Part shown: positions 54,365 through 64,000 of the stretch, in pieces
How the letters are laid out: each line of letters opens with the position of its first letter
How positions within the stretch are numbered: position 1 is the stretch's first letter
Assembly: GCF_017591425.1 (NCBI RefSeq)
Contig: NW_024466004.1
Location: 37,760,501-37,824,500, forward strand
From: Ochotona curzoniae
Taxonomy: Eukaryota; Chordata; Mammalia; Lagomorpha; Ochotonidae
Length of the DNA stretch: 64,000 nt
Reading direction: 5' to 3'
Notes under the pieces: model-generated
Seen by the model: the letters and a program-made list of their open reading frames with translations, nothing else
The model's database searches: none
Told to the model about the DNA's origin: nothing
Translations under genes and position numbers: made by a program

Positions 54365-54640
54365 AAACATTTTTTAAGGATTTTATTTTGACTGAAAAAT
54401 TTATAGAGAAAGAGGCAGACACCCAGAGAGAGATTTTGTATCTGCTAGTTCATTCCCCACATAACCACAATGGCTGATCCGAAGCTTCTTCTGTGTCTCC
54501 TACAAGGTTGCAGGAGCCCATGCATGGGCCATCATCTGTTGTTTTTCCAGGCATATCACCAGAGAGCTGGCTCAGAAGTGGAAAAGTCGGGACTAGAACC
54601 AGCACCTATATGGAATCCACTACACCACAGCACTGGCCCC
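54365..54640 (-). mobile_element. CSINE, diverged, minus strand
   Basis: 'ttttaaggattttattttg', 'gttcattccccacataacc', 'gttgtttttccaggc', 'gactagaaccagcacctatatgg', head '...agcactggcccc'. Confidence 0.8.
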
Positions 54641-54835
54641 AACACCTGAAAGTTTTGAGATCAATAGAAAGTTCAAGATAGCACTGATAATTTTAACTCA
54701 CCTGTCCTGTGCCTAACACTCTTCCTTAACTGTACTGATAATATCTGAAATAGGCTGCTTTGATTATGCCATGATCAATCAGACACATTAAAACCATCTG
54801 ATACCTCTCTTTAATCCATTTGGGTGGTGGTTTCA

Positions 54836-54950
54836 AAAACACACAAACACACAGAATGGTTGGCTTATGAGCAGAAATGTATTCCCCACAGTTCTGCAGG
54901 CTAGAAAGTCGAAGAGCAAAGCGCTGGCTGATCTGATGTCCAGTAAGGAT
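54836..54950 (-). mobile_element. MaLR-type LTR fragment
   Basis: 'ccccacagttctgcaggctagaaagtcgaagagc' resembles the antisense end of MLT/MST LTRs. Short, so only a tentative call. Confidence 0.4.
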
Positions 54951-55022
54951 CTTGACTCATATTTGGTAGTTACTTTACACATATTTCTTGACTCATATTT
55001 GGTAGTTACTTCACACCCATTC
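54951..55022 (+). repeat. Tandem duplication of a 36-bp unit
   Basis: 'cttgactcatatttggtag' begins at 54951 and again at 54987; the two 36-bp units differ at a few 3' positions. Confidence 0.9.
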
Positions 55023-55054
55023 ATGAAAGAGGCAAGGCAATCTTATAAAGACAG

Positions 55055-55385
55055 TAATCCCAGTCCAGTGCAGTATAGCCTAATGGCTGAAGTCTTTGCC
55101 TTGCAAGGGCCAGGATTCCATAACGGCACAGGTTATAATCCTGGCGGCCCTGCTTCCCATCAAGCTCCCTGCTGTGGCATGGGAAAGCAGTCGAGGACAG
55201 CCCAAAGCCTTGGGACCCTGCACCCACGTGGGAAACCTGGAAGAGGTTCCTGGCTCCTGGCTTCAGGTCGGTACAGCTCTGGCCATTGTGGCCACTTGGG
55301 GAATGAATCAATGGACAGATCACTCTCTCTGTCTCCCCTCCTCTGTGTATCTGACTTCCAATAAAAATGAAATAAATCTTTTTAA
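55055..55385 (+). mobile_element. CSINE, young
   Basis: 'cagtatagcctaatggctg' head variant, 'catgggaaagcagtcgagg', 'cccacgtgggaaacctgg', tail 'ccaataaaaatgaaataaatc'. Confidence 0.9.
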
Positions 55386-55781
55386 AAAAAATAGCAATCC
55401 CCATCACCTAACCCCATCACTATAGTGCTTAGGATTGAGCACAGGTATTTTGCAAGGTCACCGACATTCTCATCATACTGGCAGCTGCCCAGAGCAGTCT
55501 AAAACAGTATAAAACAAAGGACAGGGTAAAGAGCCTGAGTTTAGGCTGCTAACCCGACAGCTTGGACAGAGTGGGGATTTGATCGCAGACAGGCAAACGG
55601 GATACAGAGTTAAATTTGCCAAAGGAAGCATTTTGCTTCCATTCAGTGCTGCCACAGGGAAGTCAGCTACACTTAGCTCTGCTTCTTGAACTATGTTTGC
55701 CCTCTTAACAGAAAAGTTGCCTTCTAAACATACAAACTGAATGTTGATGTTGTATAGTACAATTAAAATGAATCACATTGT

Positions 55782-55846
55782 GAAAGAAAGGAAAGAAAGA
55801 ATGAACAAACGAAAGAAAAAAGAAAAAAAGGAAAGAAGGAAGAGAA
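55782..55846 (+). repeat. (GAAA)n-type purine microsatellite
   Basis: GAAAG/GAAA units interrupted by 'tgaacaaac'. Confidence 0.85.
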
Positions 55847-55882
55847 TGTAACTCCCTTGGGGGTAAATAAAGTCTCATGAAT

Positions 55883-56285
55883 GAATATTAGTTTCCTGGT
55901 GATGCCTTGGCAAAGTACTGCAAGATACATGGATTTAAAGACACATTTATTTCCATAGTGCTGGAAGCTAGAAGTCTGAGGTCAAACTGACAGGGTCAGT
56001 TTGTAAAGGAAGAGGAATTTGTTGCACACTTCACTCCCAGCTTCTAGCAGCCTTGGGCATCGTGTTTGTAATTTCCCCTCCACGTCTTTACATGCCTTTC
56101 CTCATTGCACATGTCCGTCTCTGCAATTACTGCATTAGGGCCCACTCTACAGACTTCATCTTAATCAGCTATAAGATATATATTCCCAAGTAAATCACAT
56201 TCACAATTGCTGAGGGTTAGGACAAAGTCGTAACACAAGACTTTCTTTATCTTTCTTGGAGGGCACAATTCAACCCAGAACAATG
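55883..56285 (-). mobile_element. Old LTR/MER-type interspersed repeat
   Basis: 'acatttatttccatagtgctggaagctagaagtctgaggtc', read as consecutive blocks, and '...gggcccactctacagacttcatc' fit an old mammalian repeat that also appears inverted at 61145-61480. The exact family is not certain. Confidence 0.5.
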
Positions 56286-56649
56286 TCCGGCATGCTCTAA
56301 ATAATCAGCGGAAGCAGCCCTGGGAAAACCCACAGAATTGTCATCCTAAATATTCAGCAAACAAAAGCTTATAATTATTTTAAGGGAATGTGCTGGCAAA
56401 ACAGAATACGTTTTTTTAAGTTCCAGTGATTCCACTACAACCAAACAAAACTAACCAGTCTTCCTATCCAAAGGATTTCACAACACAACAAGGGGATCTC
56501 AAATCCCTAATAAGTAATATCTCAGAAGCCTCTAAGAACCTGAATTAAATATCTCAAGGAAAATATTCAGTTAACAAGATAGGTAGGGTATGAAAACAGC
56601 TAACTCTGATTCATGATGACAGTGACCGTCATATTAAAAACACCCAGAG

Positions 56650-56805
56650 GAAGGCATTGTATCATAGGGGTCAAATCACCAACTGTGACACAGACATCCC
56701 ATGCGCGTGACAGTTCATGTCCAGCCACTCCACTTTGAATCTAGCTCTATGTATGTCTCTCTTTCTCTGTAACTCAGTCTTTGAAAATTAATTAACTATT
56801 AGTTT
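56650..56805 (+). mobile_element. CSINE fragment, old
   Basis: 'cccatgcgcgtgacagttcatgtcc', 'ctccactttgaatctagctct', jumping to the tail 'ctctctttctctgtaactc'. Middle deleted. Confidence 0.6.
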
Positions 56806-57001
56806 TTTAAAAAGCCAGTTATACTAGGTTCATTGTTCATCAGGATACTTGGTTATAAGCAAAATACTCTGTAAGCACCGATTATCAAAGGGACATTAGA
56901 TACTTCCAGAATAATCAAGAATATGGATAGCAAGTAAACAAACTGAAACATGGCTAAGATGCTGCCAAAGGAAGTCTCTTATTTAAAAAAAAAATATTTT
57001 C

Positions 57002-57320
57002 GGGGCTGGGATGATGGTGTACAGGCTAAACTGCAGTGGCAGCGTCCCATATGGGTGCCAGTTCATATCTCAGATGCTCCATTACCAATCCAGCTCCTTG
57101 CTTATTGCCTGGAAAAGCAGTAGAGAACAAGCCAAGTGCGTGGGTCCCTGCAACTGTGTGGGAAACCTGAAACTCCTGGCTTCTGGCTCCTGGCTCCAGG
57201 TCAGCTCAGCTCTGGCCACTGCAGCCATATAGAGTTATCCAGAGGATGGCAGATTCTCTCTGTCCTCTCTCCATAAATTTGCTTTTCAAATAAAATGAAT
57301 GAATACAAAATTTTTTTAAA
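57002..57320 (+). mobile_element. CSINE, diverged full-length
   Basis: 'ggggctgggatgatgg' head, 'cccatatgggtgccagttc', 'gcctggaaaagcagtagag', tail 'caaataaaatgaatg'. Confidence 0.85.
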
Positions 57321-57329
57321 GTAATATTC

Positions 57330-57610
57330 TTTTTATAACAAAAAAACTATTTACATATTATTTAAGAGAGAGATATCTTCCATCCCCTTGTTAACTCCCC
57401 AAATACTACCATTGCTAGAGCTGGGAAGAGACCAAAATCAAGAACCTGGAACTAATCGGGTTTCCAATGTGGGTGACAAGGATTCAAATTCTCCCACCTA
57501 CTAACTTCCCAGGGTGCACATTAACAGCAGGCACTGGAAGAACACCCAGGTATACTGATCTGGACATGGGGTTTGCAAATGGTATCTTAACTGCTGTGGC
57601 AAACAGCTGT
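57330..57610 (-). mobile_element. CSINE-like element, very diverged, minus strand
   Basis: 'gagatatcttccatccccttg', 'gggtttccaatgtgggtgac', '...ctaacttcccaggg'; head near 57600. Confidence 0.6.
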
Positions 57611-57948
57611 GCCAAGAAATGTCAGTAGACAGCCTGTGCAGGGCTTTGTATCAAGGCTGCAGTGCTGCTGGGCTGATTGCTATCACAATAAGCAACCAGA
57701 CCTTGGACTGTCTGTGCCTTGGATCTTTACTCCATCTAGATGATCTCTTGGCTGAGCCTAGTTTGAGCAAAGACTGTCCTTCTCTTAAAAAAAAAAAAAA
57801 GTTGAATGATAAAACAACTGCAACCCCATCCTATGTGAAATTTCTTCCAAATAACATGTTCCAAGTCTGGATAATAAAAATACGAGGCAGTCCCTATGAA
57901 GGCTCTTGAGAATTTTCATGTACAATGCTATTTAAAAAGTTACCTCTT

Positions 57949-58292
57949 GGGCCCGGCACGGTGGCGCAAGTGGTTAAAGGTCCTCGCCTTGCACGCCCGG
58001 GATCCCATATGGGCGCTGGTTCTAATCCTGGCAGCCCTGCTTCCCTTCCAGCTCCCTGCCTGTGGCCTGGGAAAGCAGTCGAGGACGGCCCAAAGCTTTG
58101 GGAACCTGCACCCGCGTGGGAGACCCGGAAGAGGCTCCTGGCTTCGGACCAGCATAGTATCGGGCCGTTGTGCTCACTTGGGGAGTGAATCATCGGACGG
58201 AAGATCTTCCTCTCTGTCTCTCCTCTCTGTATATCCGCCTTTCCAATACAAAAATAATTAAAAAAATAAATCTTAAAAAAAAGTCATAAAAA
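57949..58292 (+). mobile_element. CSINE, youngest-looking copy with perfect 15-bp target duplication
   Basis: Consensus-like: 'gggcccggcacggtggcgc' head, polymerase III-type box region 'ggttctaatcctggcagcc', 'gcctgggaaagcagtcgagg', 'gagacccggaagaggctcctgg'. Flanked by 'aaaaagttacctctt' at 57934-57948 and 58293-58307. Confidence 0.96.
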
Positions 58293-59589
58293 AAAAAGTT
58301 ACCTCTTAGCATAGAAAATTACATTGAGTTCTTAACTCCCCCAACAATGTACCAGTACATTCACATGTGTAGTAGTTACGAAACTCAAAAAGGCACAAAA
58401 GTAAAAACCACTTTTTTGCCAAAATAATCATAAAATATACACACATATATAAATAATAAGATCATGTTATTATTTACAACAAAAAATAACTTAACATTGA
58501 TTTTTCTTTTTCTGGTCTAAACTCCATAGGTAAGATAAGGGAATCTATCCATATAATTAATAAGCACATATTTTATTTTACTGGTAAAATCCAATGCATA
58601 GGCCTTACATATTAGCATTAATATACATAATGGTCTTGAAAACACTAATCATGTTGTGAAACTCAGCTTTTGTGATCACAGTTTTTGCTGTAATTAAATA
58701 CTAAATTTCATCATTCTTGCTTCCCAGATGCACAGATCTACCATTGCTCTGCTCACGCTTTCTTTCTTTCCCATTGAAAATCTATCTCTGGGTAAAACTA
58801 CAAAGACAGGGCTATAAAATGTGAGTGAATGAGTCACACAACCTCAGGAACTGCTTTTTTACGGAAGTGCAGCAGATGACGTAGGCTGTGGGTTCCCTGC
58901 GCGTCTGACACTGCTTTCCTCTGCCCCTCCCTGTGTCACTCGGGAAAGCTCTCAGGGATGCAAGTGAAAAGAGCAGTGCAGGACTAACACGGAAGGAAAC
59001 ATAACTCACATCTCAAGGACAATTTTTAAAAACCACAAAAAAGCTTTCAGTACTTAAATTTTATTACCTGTAATAAATTACTTGTCAGCTCCTTTGAGAC
59101 AAAGCAAGCTGAATACTAGAGTAGTCATAAGTTTAACACCAGGAGTGCCTAACAGAAGGAGAAAACTGTTTAAATAAGAAATATTTAAAATTTCTAAAAT
59201 TAACAGGAATGTGCATCATTTGTGAAATATCATTACTCCACTTACTCTAAGGCTATATGAATATTTTATTAAATTTTTCTTCAATAAAAAAAGGAAAAAC
59301 ACCAGGTAACAGCTGTTGGTGCTACTCAACAGAGCAGATGCATCAATGTCACTCCCTAACTTTCTGTTACTGAGTTTACCTGACCATCTTAAACTCAACT
59401 ACACTGTGCCCACAAAACTGCACTCATACCTTACCCTACTATAATTCAATATTTTAGCCAATTCAATAAAATTAAAGAAAATAAATTCAATATGAGCCGT
59501 TTTTCTTTACTCCCTTATCCTTTTGATTCCCATGGTAGAAAAATATTTCTTTTGTACTCCATTAACATTATACAGATAGAAGATCTGTG

Positions 59590-59660
59590 TATATTTTTCC
59601 AACTCTCTCTGTAACTCTACCTTTCAAATAAAGACACAGATAAATTTTTTTTTTAAACTA
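59590..59660 (+). mobile_element. CSINE tail fragment
   Basis: 'tctctctgtaactctacctttcaaataaa' (in blocks) followed by a T-run; only the 3' end of a CSINE remains. Confidence 0.55.
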
Positions 59661-59934
59661 CGTCTCCAAATCAAGCAGGTTGGTGATCTTCTCTTCACTC
59701 ATTAGTTTCTAGAATGTGCTTCACTGTCTTAACATATATTGTTCTAAGCTGCTCATGGCTTCTCTGCAGTTTTTGGAAGGTAATTAATCTCTCTAGGCTA
59801 TATCAGTTTGCATTGTCCTAAAATATGAATAAAATACATCCTTTACTCTCAAAGAGTAGTTTGTAGAAAGCTATGGAAGTGAAGTAAAGTTTTACTATGT
59901 GGCCGTGCCAGAGTTACAAAGAAAAAGAAAAAAA

Positions 59935-60255
59935 AATTTAAGATTTTTTTTTTTATTGAAAAGTCACATACACAAAAAGGAGAGCGAGGAAGATCTTTCA
60001 TGTGCTGATTTACACCCCAAGTGGCCACAACAGCTGAAGCTGAGCTGAGTCAAAGCCAGGAGCCAGGAGCTTCTTTTGGGTGTCCCAGGCAGCTGCAGGG
60101 TCCCAAGGCTTTGGGCCTTCCTCGATTGCTTTCCTAAGCCACAAGCAGGGAGCTGGATGGGAAACAGGGCCACTGGGACACGAATCCGTGCCCATATAGG
60201 ATCCCAACATAAGCAAGATGAGGATTTTAGCTACTAGGCTACTATGCCAGGTCTG
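59935..60255 (-). mobile_element. CSINE, minus strand
   Basis: T-rich tail at 59943-59957, 'caagtggccacaacagctg', 'agccaggagcttcttttggg', 'gattgctttcctaagcc', head 'ctatgccaggtc'. Confidence 0.9.
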
Positions 60256-60299
60256 AACATTTTTAAGGTACAAAAAGCAATGAACATTTGGCATTGCTT

Positions 60300-60440
60300 G
60301 TTATGCTCATGTCTCATATTGGCTTGTCTGGGTTCAAGTTCCTACTCTGCTCCCAATTCTAGCATCCTACTAATACACATCTTGGGAAGTAGCAGGAGAC
60401 AGCTCAAGTAGTTGGCTCCCTGTCACCCATGTGGGACAGG
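60300..60440 (+). mobile_element. Diverged CSINE-like fragment
   Basis: 'gttcaagttcctactctgctcccaattctagc', 'ctaatacacatcttgggaagtagcaggagacagc', 'cacccatgtgggacag'. Ends at the tail of repeat family copy D. Confidence 0.5.
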
Positions 60441-60584
60441 GAGCCCCGTGGATACAGGTGGGAAGATGGAAACAATTATCTCATCCACCTTACCCCCACC
60501 TTGATCCTTACCAATCTAATCAGAGACTCACATAAGTCTGCAACCCCCTCAGTTTTGTAATAAAAATTAAAATAAAAACTTAAA
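60441..60584 (+). repeat. Lagomorph interspersed repeat family, copy D (3' end only)
   Basis: 'ggatacaggtgggaagatgg...', '...cttacccccaccttgatcc' and a terminal AATAAAA-rich tail parallel the 3' end of copy B at 40190-40285. Confidence 0.55.
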
Positions 60585-60770
60585 TAGCAGAATGATGAAC
60601 TTATGACTGATTGTGAAAGACCAGTATAGTACAGTATAATACAATAGTATATTATAATAAAATGGGGAAAATTAGGATGTTGGGGCTGGGGGGAAAGGGA
60701 AATCTCTGAGCATACAGACCTGTATCATGGAATAATAAAATAGATTAATTAATTTAAAATAAAATAAGAT
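60585..60770 (+). mobile_element. LINE-1 3' end
   Basis: 'gaatgatgaacttatgactgattgtg', a tract with GTATAGTACAGTATA repeats, G-rich 'ggggctggggggaaaggg', 'ctgtatcatggaataataaaatag'. Parallel to 12590-12775. Confidence 0.75.
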
Positions 60771-60793
60771 AAACATTTTTCAGAAGAGAACAC

Positions 60794-61130
60794 AGGGGCC
60801 CAGCGCAGGGCCTAGTAGCTAAAGTCCTCTCCTTGCACACGCCAGGATCCCATGTGGACGCCAGTTCTAATCCCAGCAGCTCCACTTCCAATCCAGCTCC
60901 TTGCTTGTACCCTGGGAAAGCAGTCAAGGATGGCCCAAAGCCCTGGGTTCCCACACCCGTGTGGGAGACCTGGAAGAAGCTCCTGGCTTCTGGCTTTGGA
61001 TTGGTTCAACTCCAGCCATTGTGGCCACTTGGTGAGTAATCCATCAGACAGAAGAGCTTCTCTTTGTCTCTCCTCCTCTCTGTATATCTGCCTTTCAAAT
61101 AAAAACAAATCTTTGAAAGAAAAAAAAAAA
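60794..61130 (+). mobile_element. CSINE, young
   Basis: 'ggggcccagcgcagggcc' head, 'ccctgggaaagcagtcaagg', 'gtgggagacctggaagaagctcc', tail with A12-like run. Possible imperfect target repeat 'agaagagaacacag' and 'agaagcagagaaca'. Confidence 0.92.
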
Positions 61131-61144
61131 AAGAAGCAGAGAAC

Positions 61145-61480
61145 ATAAATCCCAAGGTGGCTATATTTGGAAATGGAGTCTTTCAGAGGTAGGTCATGCC
61201 AAATGAAGTCATAAGGGTGGGCTCAATCCAATAGGACTGATAGTCTTTTAAGAAGGGGAGAGATTTCCTTCTGTTTCTCTGTGGTATACGAACAGCTCAT
61301 GTGAACACAAAGCAAGCAGGCAGCTGCTCAGAATGGAACCCACACTGCAGCTGTCTTAATCTTATTCTTCCCCAACTCTAGAACTCTAAGAAGTAAATTC
61401 ATGCTGTATAAGACAACTAGTCTACAACATTTTATTACACCAACCAGAGCAAACTAACACACTCATGATAAATTTATTTT
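61145..61480 (+). mobile_element. Old LTR/MER-type interspersed repeat
   Basis: 'ggctatatttggaaatggag', 'gaagtcataagggtgggctcaatcc', 'acaacattttattacaccaaccagagcaaactaacac' (in blocks) match the sense orientation of the same old family as 55883-56285. Confidence 0.5.
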
Positions 61481-62544
61481 TCTTTTCTAATCAGAATACC
61501 ACAATTTGAATAGGTGAAAGGGGCACTCAAGGAGTATAAAATATTTTACTTTATTTTTCTAGTTCCTTCAAAATACTTCACTTAATTTCCTAATTTCTGT
61601 GGATTTAAATGTGAATAGCTAACCTGATTAGTTTTCTATCTCTGAGAAATAAGTAAATGTTTAATCTTGATTTTATACCACTAATTCACAGAAATTCATA
61701 CATATTCTGTAACTTTCTAGTGTTTAAAAATATAAAATTGTTACGAAATATTTTCAAACATTTGTTAGTAATTAATAGCCATTTTTGAAATACTGTAAAA
61801 ATACAAAATTGAATCAGTTCGTGTTCCAAATTATATTCAAAGGTCCCACATTACCCAGTGGTTGAAGCTCATAAATACATTTAGAATGAACACAACAAAT
61901 AACAGACAAGCGGAAAAATTCTCCTGAGGGACAGATCTGTTCACGGAAAAGCATAGCACGGCAAGGAGTTACAAGCAGAATTTTAAGCAATGAATCTTCA
62001 AAAACATTCTCTTCATTAACATTCCTGAAGAGAAACAGTAAATTCAATAGTTTTATATTAAAGAGATAATGAAGAGGATAAACCAAAAATCTGCTTTCCT
62101 AACGTATTCAAATGAGCTTTTACTTACACATAATTCAATGAAACTACATCATAAACTTACAGTCAAATATCTGTAAGTATTTAGATTTCACGTCTAACAT
62201 AGGACTACAATCTGTCATTCACCCAGAAAACTCAGACAAAAATCCCTTGTTTATTATGAAAATCTCAAAAATGATACTTATAAATAATATACACAGCTAA
62301 CCATGAAGAAAACCAAATCTACTAAAATGTATTAGTTTTAATTAAGAAAAATCACATCTCATTCTTGTTTTTCCACACTAAACATAATTCTTTTCAAAGT
62401 GATATAGCACAAGGGGTATTAGTACAAGCTGTTTGTCCTAAGGGGATTATTTATTTTCTCCTTAAAACATGGCATAACAAATAACTGTCTAAACAAGTTG
62501 GATAACAAGTTTAAAATGAAACACTTGGAATCCAGACACTTTTC

Positions 62545-62700
62545 ATCAGTTTGTGTTAGTCTTTATTAAAACAAAACAACAAAAAAATTTCAGACACTGC
62601 AGTACATGATATATAAAAAAATAAAAGAAAAAATACATTTCTACTACACCAGCCCAGCAGAAATCTTAACTGGTTATTCAATATTACTAAACTCAAATGT
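62545..62700 (-). other. SNX14: 3'UTR of the convergent (SNX14-like) gene
   Basis: About 150 nt from the TAA to a predicted cleavage site about 15-20 nt past the poly-A signal. The downstream flank on the minus strand is GT-rich ('gtgtctgg...gtgtttc'), as expected. Confidence 0.55.
62562..62567 (-). terminator. SNX14: Poly-A signal AATAAA of the convergent gene
   Basis: TTTATT on the plus strand, AATAAA on the minus strand, in 'ttttaataaagactaac', 134 nt after the stop codon. Confidence 0.6.
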
Positions 62701-62739
62701 TTACTTCCAGGACATCACAGAGGTAACTTCTTTTTGCAC
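62701..62739 (-). CDS. SNX14: Last coding exon segment of a convergent gene, probably SNX14
   Basis: Read on the minus strand, a T-rich tract and 'attttag' acceptor (AG at 62741-62740) is followed by 12 open codons, VQKEVTSVMSWK, and TAA at 62703-62701. A short 3'UTR and a poly-A signal follow. The gene converges on NT5E, and in human the next gene after NT5E is SNX14 on the opposite strand (from memory). SNX14 is a sorting nexin of endosomes and ER-lipid droplet contacts. The exon structure is seen; the gene name is an inference from synteny, and no upstream coding exon was found in the remaining 1.26 kb. Confidence 0.6.
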   Translation of the reverse strand: MQKEVTSVMSWK

Positions 62740-64000
62740 CTAAAATAAAAATAAATCCATTTAACAGAAGACAGCATAACTGGGTTCATTTGTGCATTAC
62801 CTACATACCTATCCGCTATATTGTATGCAAAATCTTAAGCTAAGACATAATATATTACGAAACAAAAGAAATTAGCTGGAATATGCATTAGAACATATCC
62901 ATGCTTTAGAAATTAGACAACAGTATATCATAGTGATAATGACCTTAAAATGCCTGATTTAGCACTGAACGTTTCCTGGCATCAATCTTCATGTAAACTA
63001 AACATAAAACATCTATAATTATTACTTTATTTTAATATACACTGAAGATTATATTAATATTAATATAGCATCACTTAATATTAAGATAATTTTTGTATTG
63101 AGCTGACAATTAAGTTAAATAGTTCAAACCTGAGCAATTTGTGGCTTTATATTGCAATGTCAGTCTTAAATAACAGTAATATTTCACCTAACCAAAGGAA
63201 CTAATAAAAAAAATAGAAAATAACAACTTGAGTCTTTGTTCAAAACTAAAAATTCTCAAAATTCAGTAATATATTACCACTAGCTAATTCCAATTCCTGA
63301 ATTTAGCCAAACTCAATTTTTTATAAGAATATGCAGGTCTCCAAGACCTCTGAGGTCATCCACTCCCTTTTGGAACTCTGACACGAGATGGCAGAAGCCC
63401 AGATTTCTTCCTCACAGGATTTAGTGTCATCAGAACAATGGCCGGGAGCTCTGAGCAGTCCTCAGGAACAGAAGAACAGTAAACTCCCTTCGGGACTCAG
63501 AAGGGGAGCTTTCTCTGGTCCTTATTTAGTTCCAACTTTGGATCCCCACCCTCTCTTGCAATGACCATCAGGGTCGCTCTGGTGCCCCCCTCCCCGAAAA
63601 AAATTCAAAATTAGATTAGACAGAGATCAATAAGGAAAGCTTAGAACCAGTCAGGAAACGAACAACTTGGACTCATATATACCTTACTAAGTAGGACACA
63701 AAAATTAGTTACTCTTCACTAAGGTATAGAAGATTTCTCTGCTCACCCCTCCTAAAATTGTTTTGCGCCTCAATTGTTATCATATGCCTGGTTAAGAGTT
63801 ATAAGCCAGAATGAATTATCCTAACATTCACCAAGTTCAGTAAAAATTACGCTTCAATACTCTAAGCAGCTAAATATAAAAATGATAATAAGACACGAAA
63901 CAGCTGAATAGTACCCTACAGCCATTTTAAGGTATTTGGCAGCCGGTTGTATATAAACTAAAATTGAAATATCAATGAAGTAGTCACAGGATGTGGTTAA
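62740..64000 (-). other. Last intron of the convergent gene (partial)
   Basis: AT-rich DNA upstream (on the minus strand) of the terminal acceptor. One GC-richer block at 63335-63590 stands out. No other coding exon could be supported. Confidence 0.45.

Larger units (their letters stand above)
53896..62540. other. Intergenic region between NT5E and the convergent gene
   Basis: Repeat-rich 8.6 kb with CSINEs in both orientations, MaLR-like LTR fragments, L1 3' ends and a GAAA microsatellite, listed separately. 56290-56650, 58320-59590 and 61490-62530 show no recognised feature, except for a minus-strand open stretch near 61830-62036. Confidence 0.7.

Noticed and set aside
57895..58261. Several overlapping open frames of 71-121 codons in both strands
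   Set aside because: All fall inside a young CSINE, which is non-coding; the same frames recur at other CSINE copies.
1..64000. CRISPR arrays, bacterial operons, integrated phage or an intact endogenous retrovirus
   Set aside because: No spaced identical repeats, no ribosome-binding-site gene strings and no gag/pol/env-like frames. The LTR relics are solo and non-coding. The array at 19300-20540 is degenerate and contiguous, not CRISPR-like.

Overview
This window is mammalian nuclear DNA. It has split genes with GT-AG introns and a dense load of LINE-1 and SINE repeats, with no operons or prokaryotic signals. The most abundant SINE is the lagomorph C-repeat (CSINE), recognisable from its core 'tgggaaagcagt' and an 'aagaagctcctggcttc'-type motif. 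The LINE-1 3' ends are also of a lagomorph kind. The head of the youngest CSINE copies ('...agctaaagtcctcgccttg...') differs from the rabbit consensus I remember, so I infer a pika (Ochotona) rather than a rabbit or hare. That last step is inference.

Layout. (1) 1-3943: two nearly identical head-to-tail LINE-1 ORF2/3' segments, the first with its poly-A tail, the second frameshifted and lacking its 3' end. (2) 3944-13800: intergenic DNA made of CSINEs, a lagomorph repeat family seen four times in the window, a decayed LINE-1 (5'UTR, ORF1, start of ORF2), and an inverted ORF2 piece followed by a sense L1 3' end. (3) 13900-14640: GC-rich, CpG-rich promoter and exon 1 of NT5E, plus strand. (4) 14296-52367: the complete NT5E coding sequence in nine exons (1722 nt with stop, 573 aa), all splice sites canonical and the frame intact. 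NT5E encodes CD73, the GPI-anchored ecto-5'-nucleotidase that converts extracellular AMP to adenosine. Its introns hold CSINEs, old L1 fragments, MaLR LTRs, MIRs, a degenerate tandem array with a period of about 170 bp, a MITE-like palindrome, and a retro-inserted 5' half of tRNA-Gly(UCC) with target-site duplications. (5) 52368-about 53900: NT5E 3'UTR with two candidate poly-A signals. (6) 53900-62540: intergenic repeats. (7) 62540-64000: the 3' end of a minus-strand gene, a terminal exon with 12 codons, stop, short 3'UTR and poly-A signal. Its position and convergent orientation match SNX14, the neighbour of NT5E in human. That assignment rests mainly on synteny.

The only fully supported working gene is NT5E. 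Every metal-binding and catalytic residue I know for human CD73 is present at the same number. Lineage differences include a new N-glycosylation sequon at N347 and changes next to the nucleotide site (S397, Y500, R507). The most unusual non-coding observations are the tailless tRNA-half insertion in intron 2 (33078-33148), the tandem array in intron 1 (about 19300-20540), and a pyrimidine microsatellite of about 150 bp that runs straight into the exon 5 splice acceptor.
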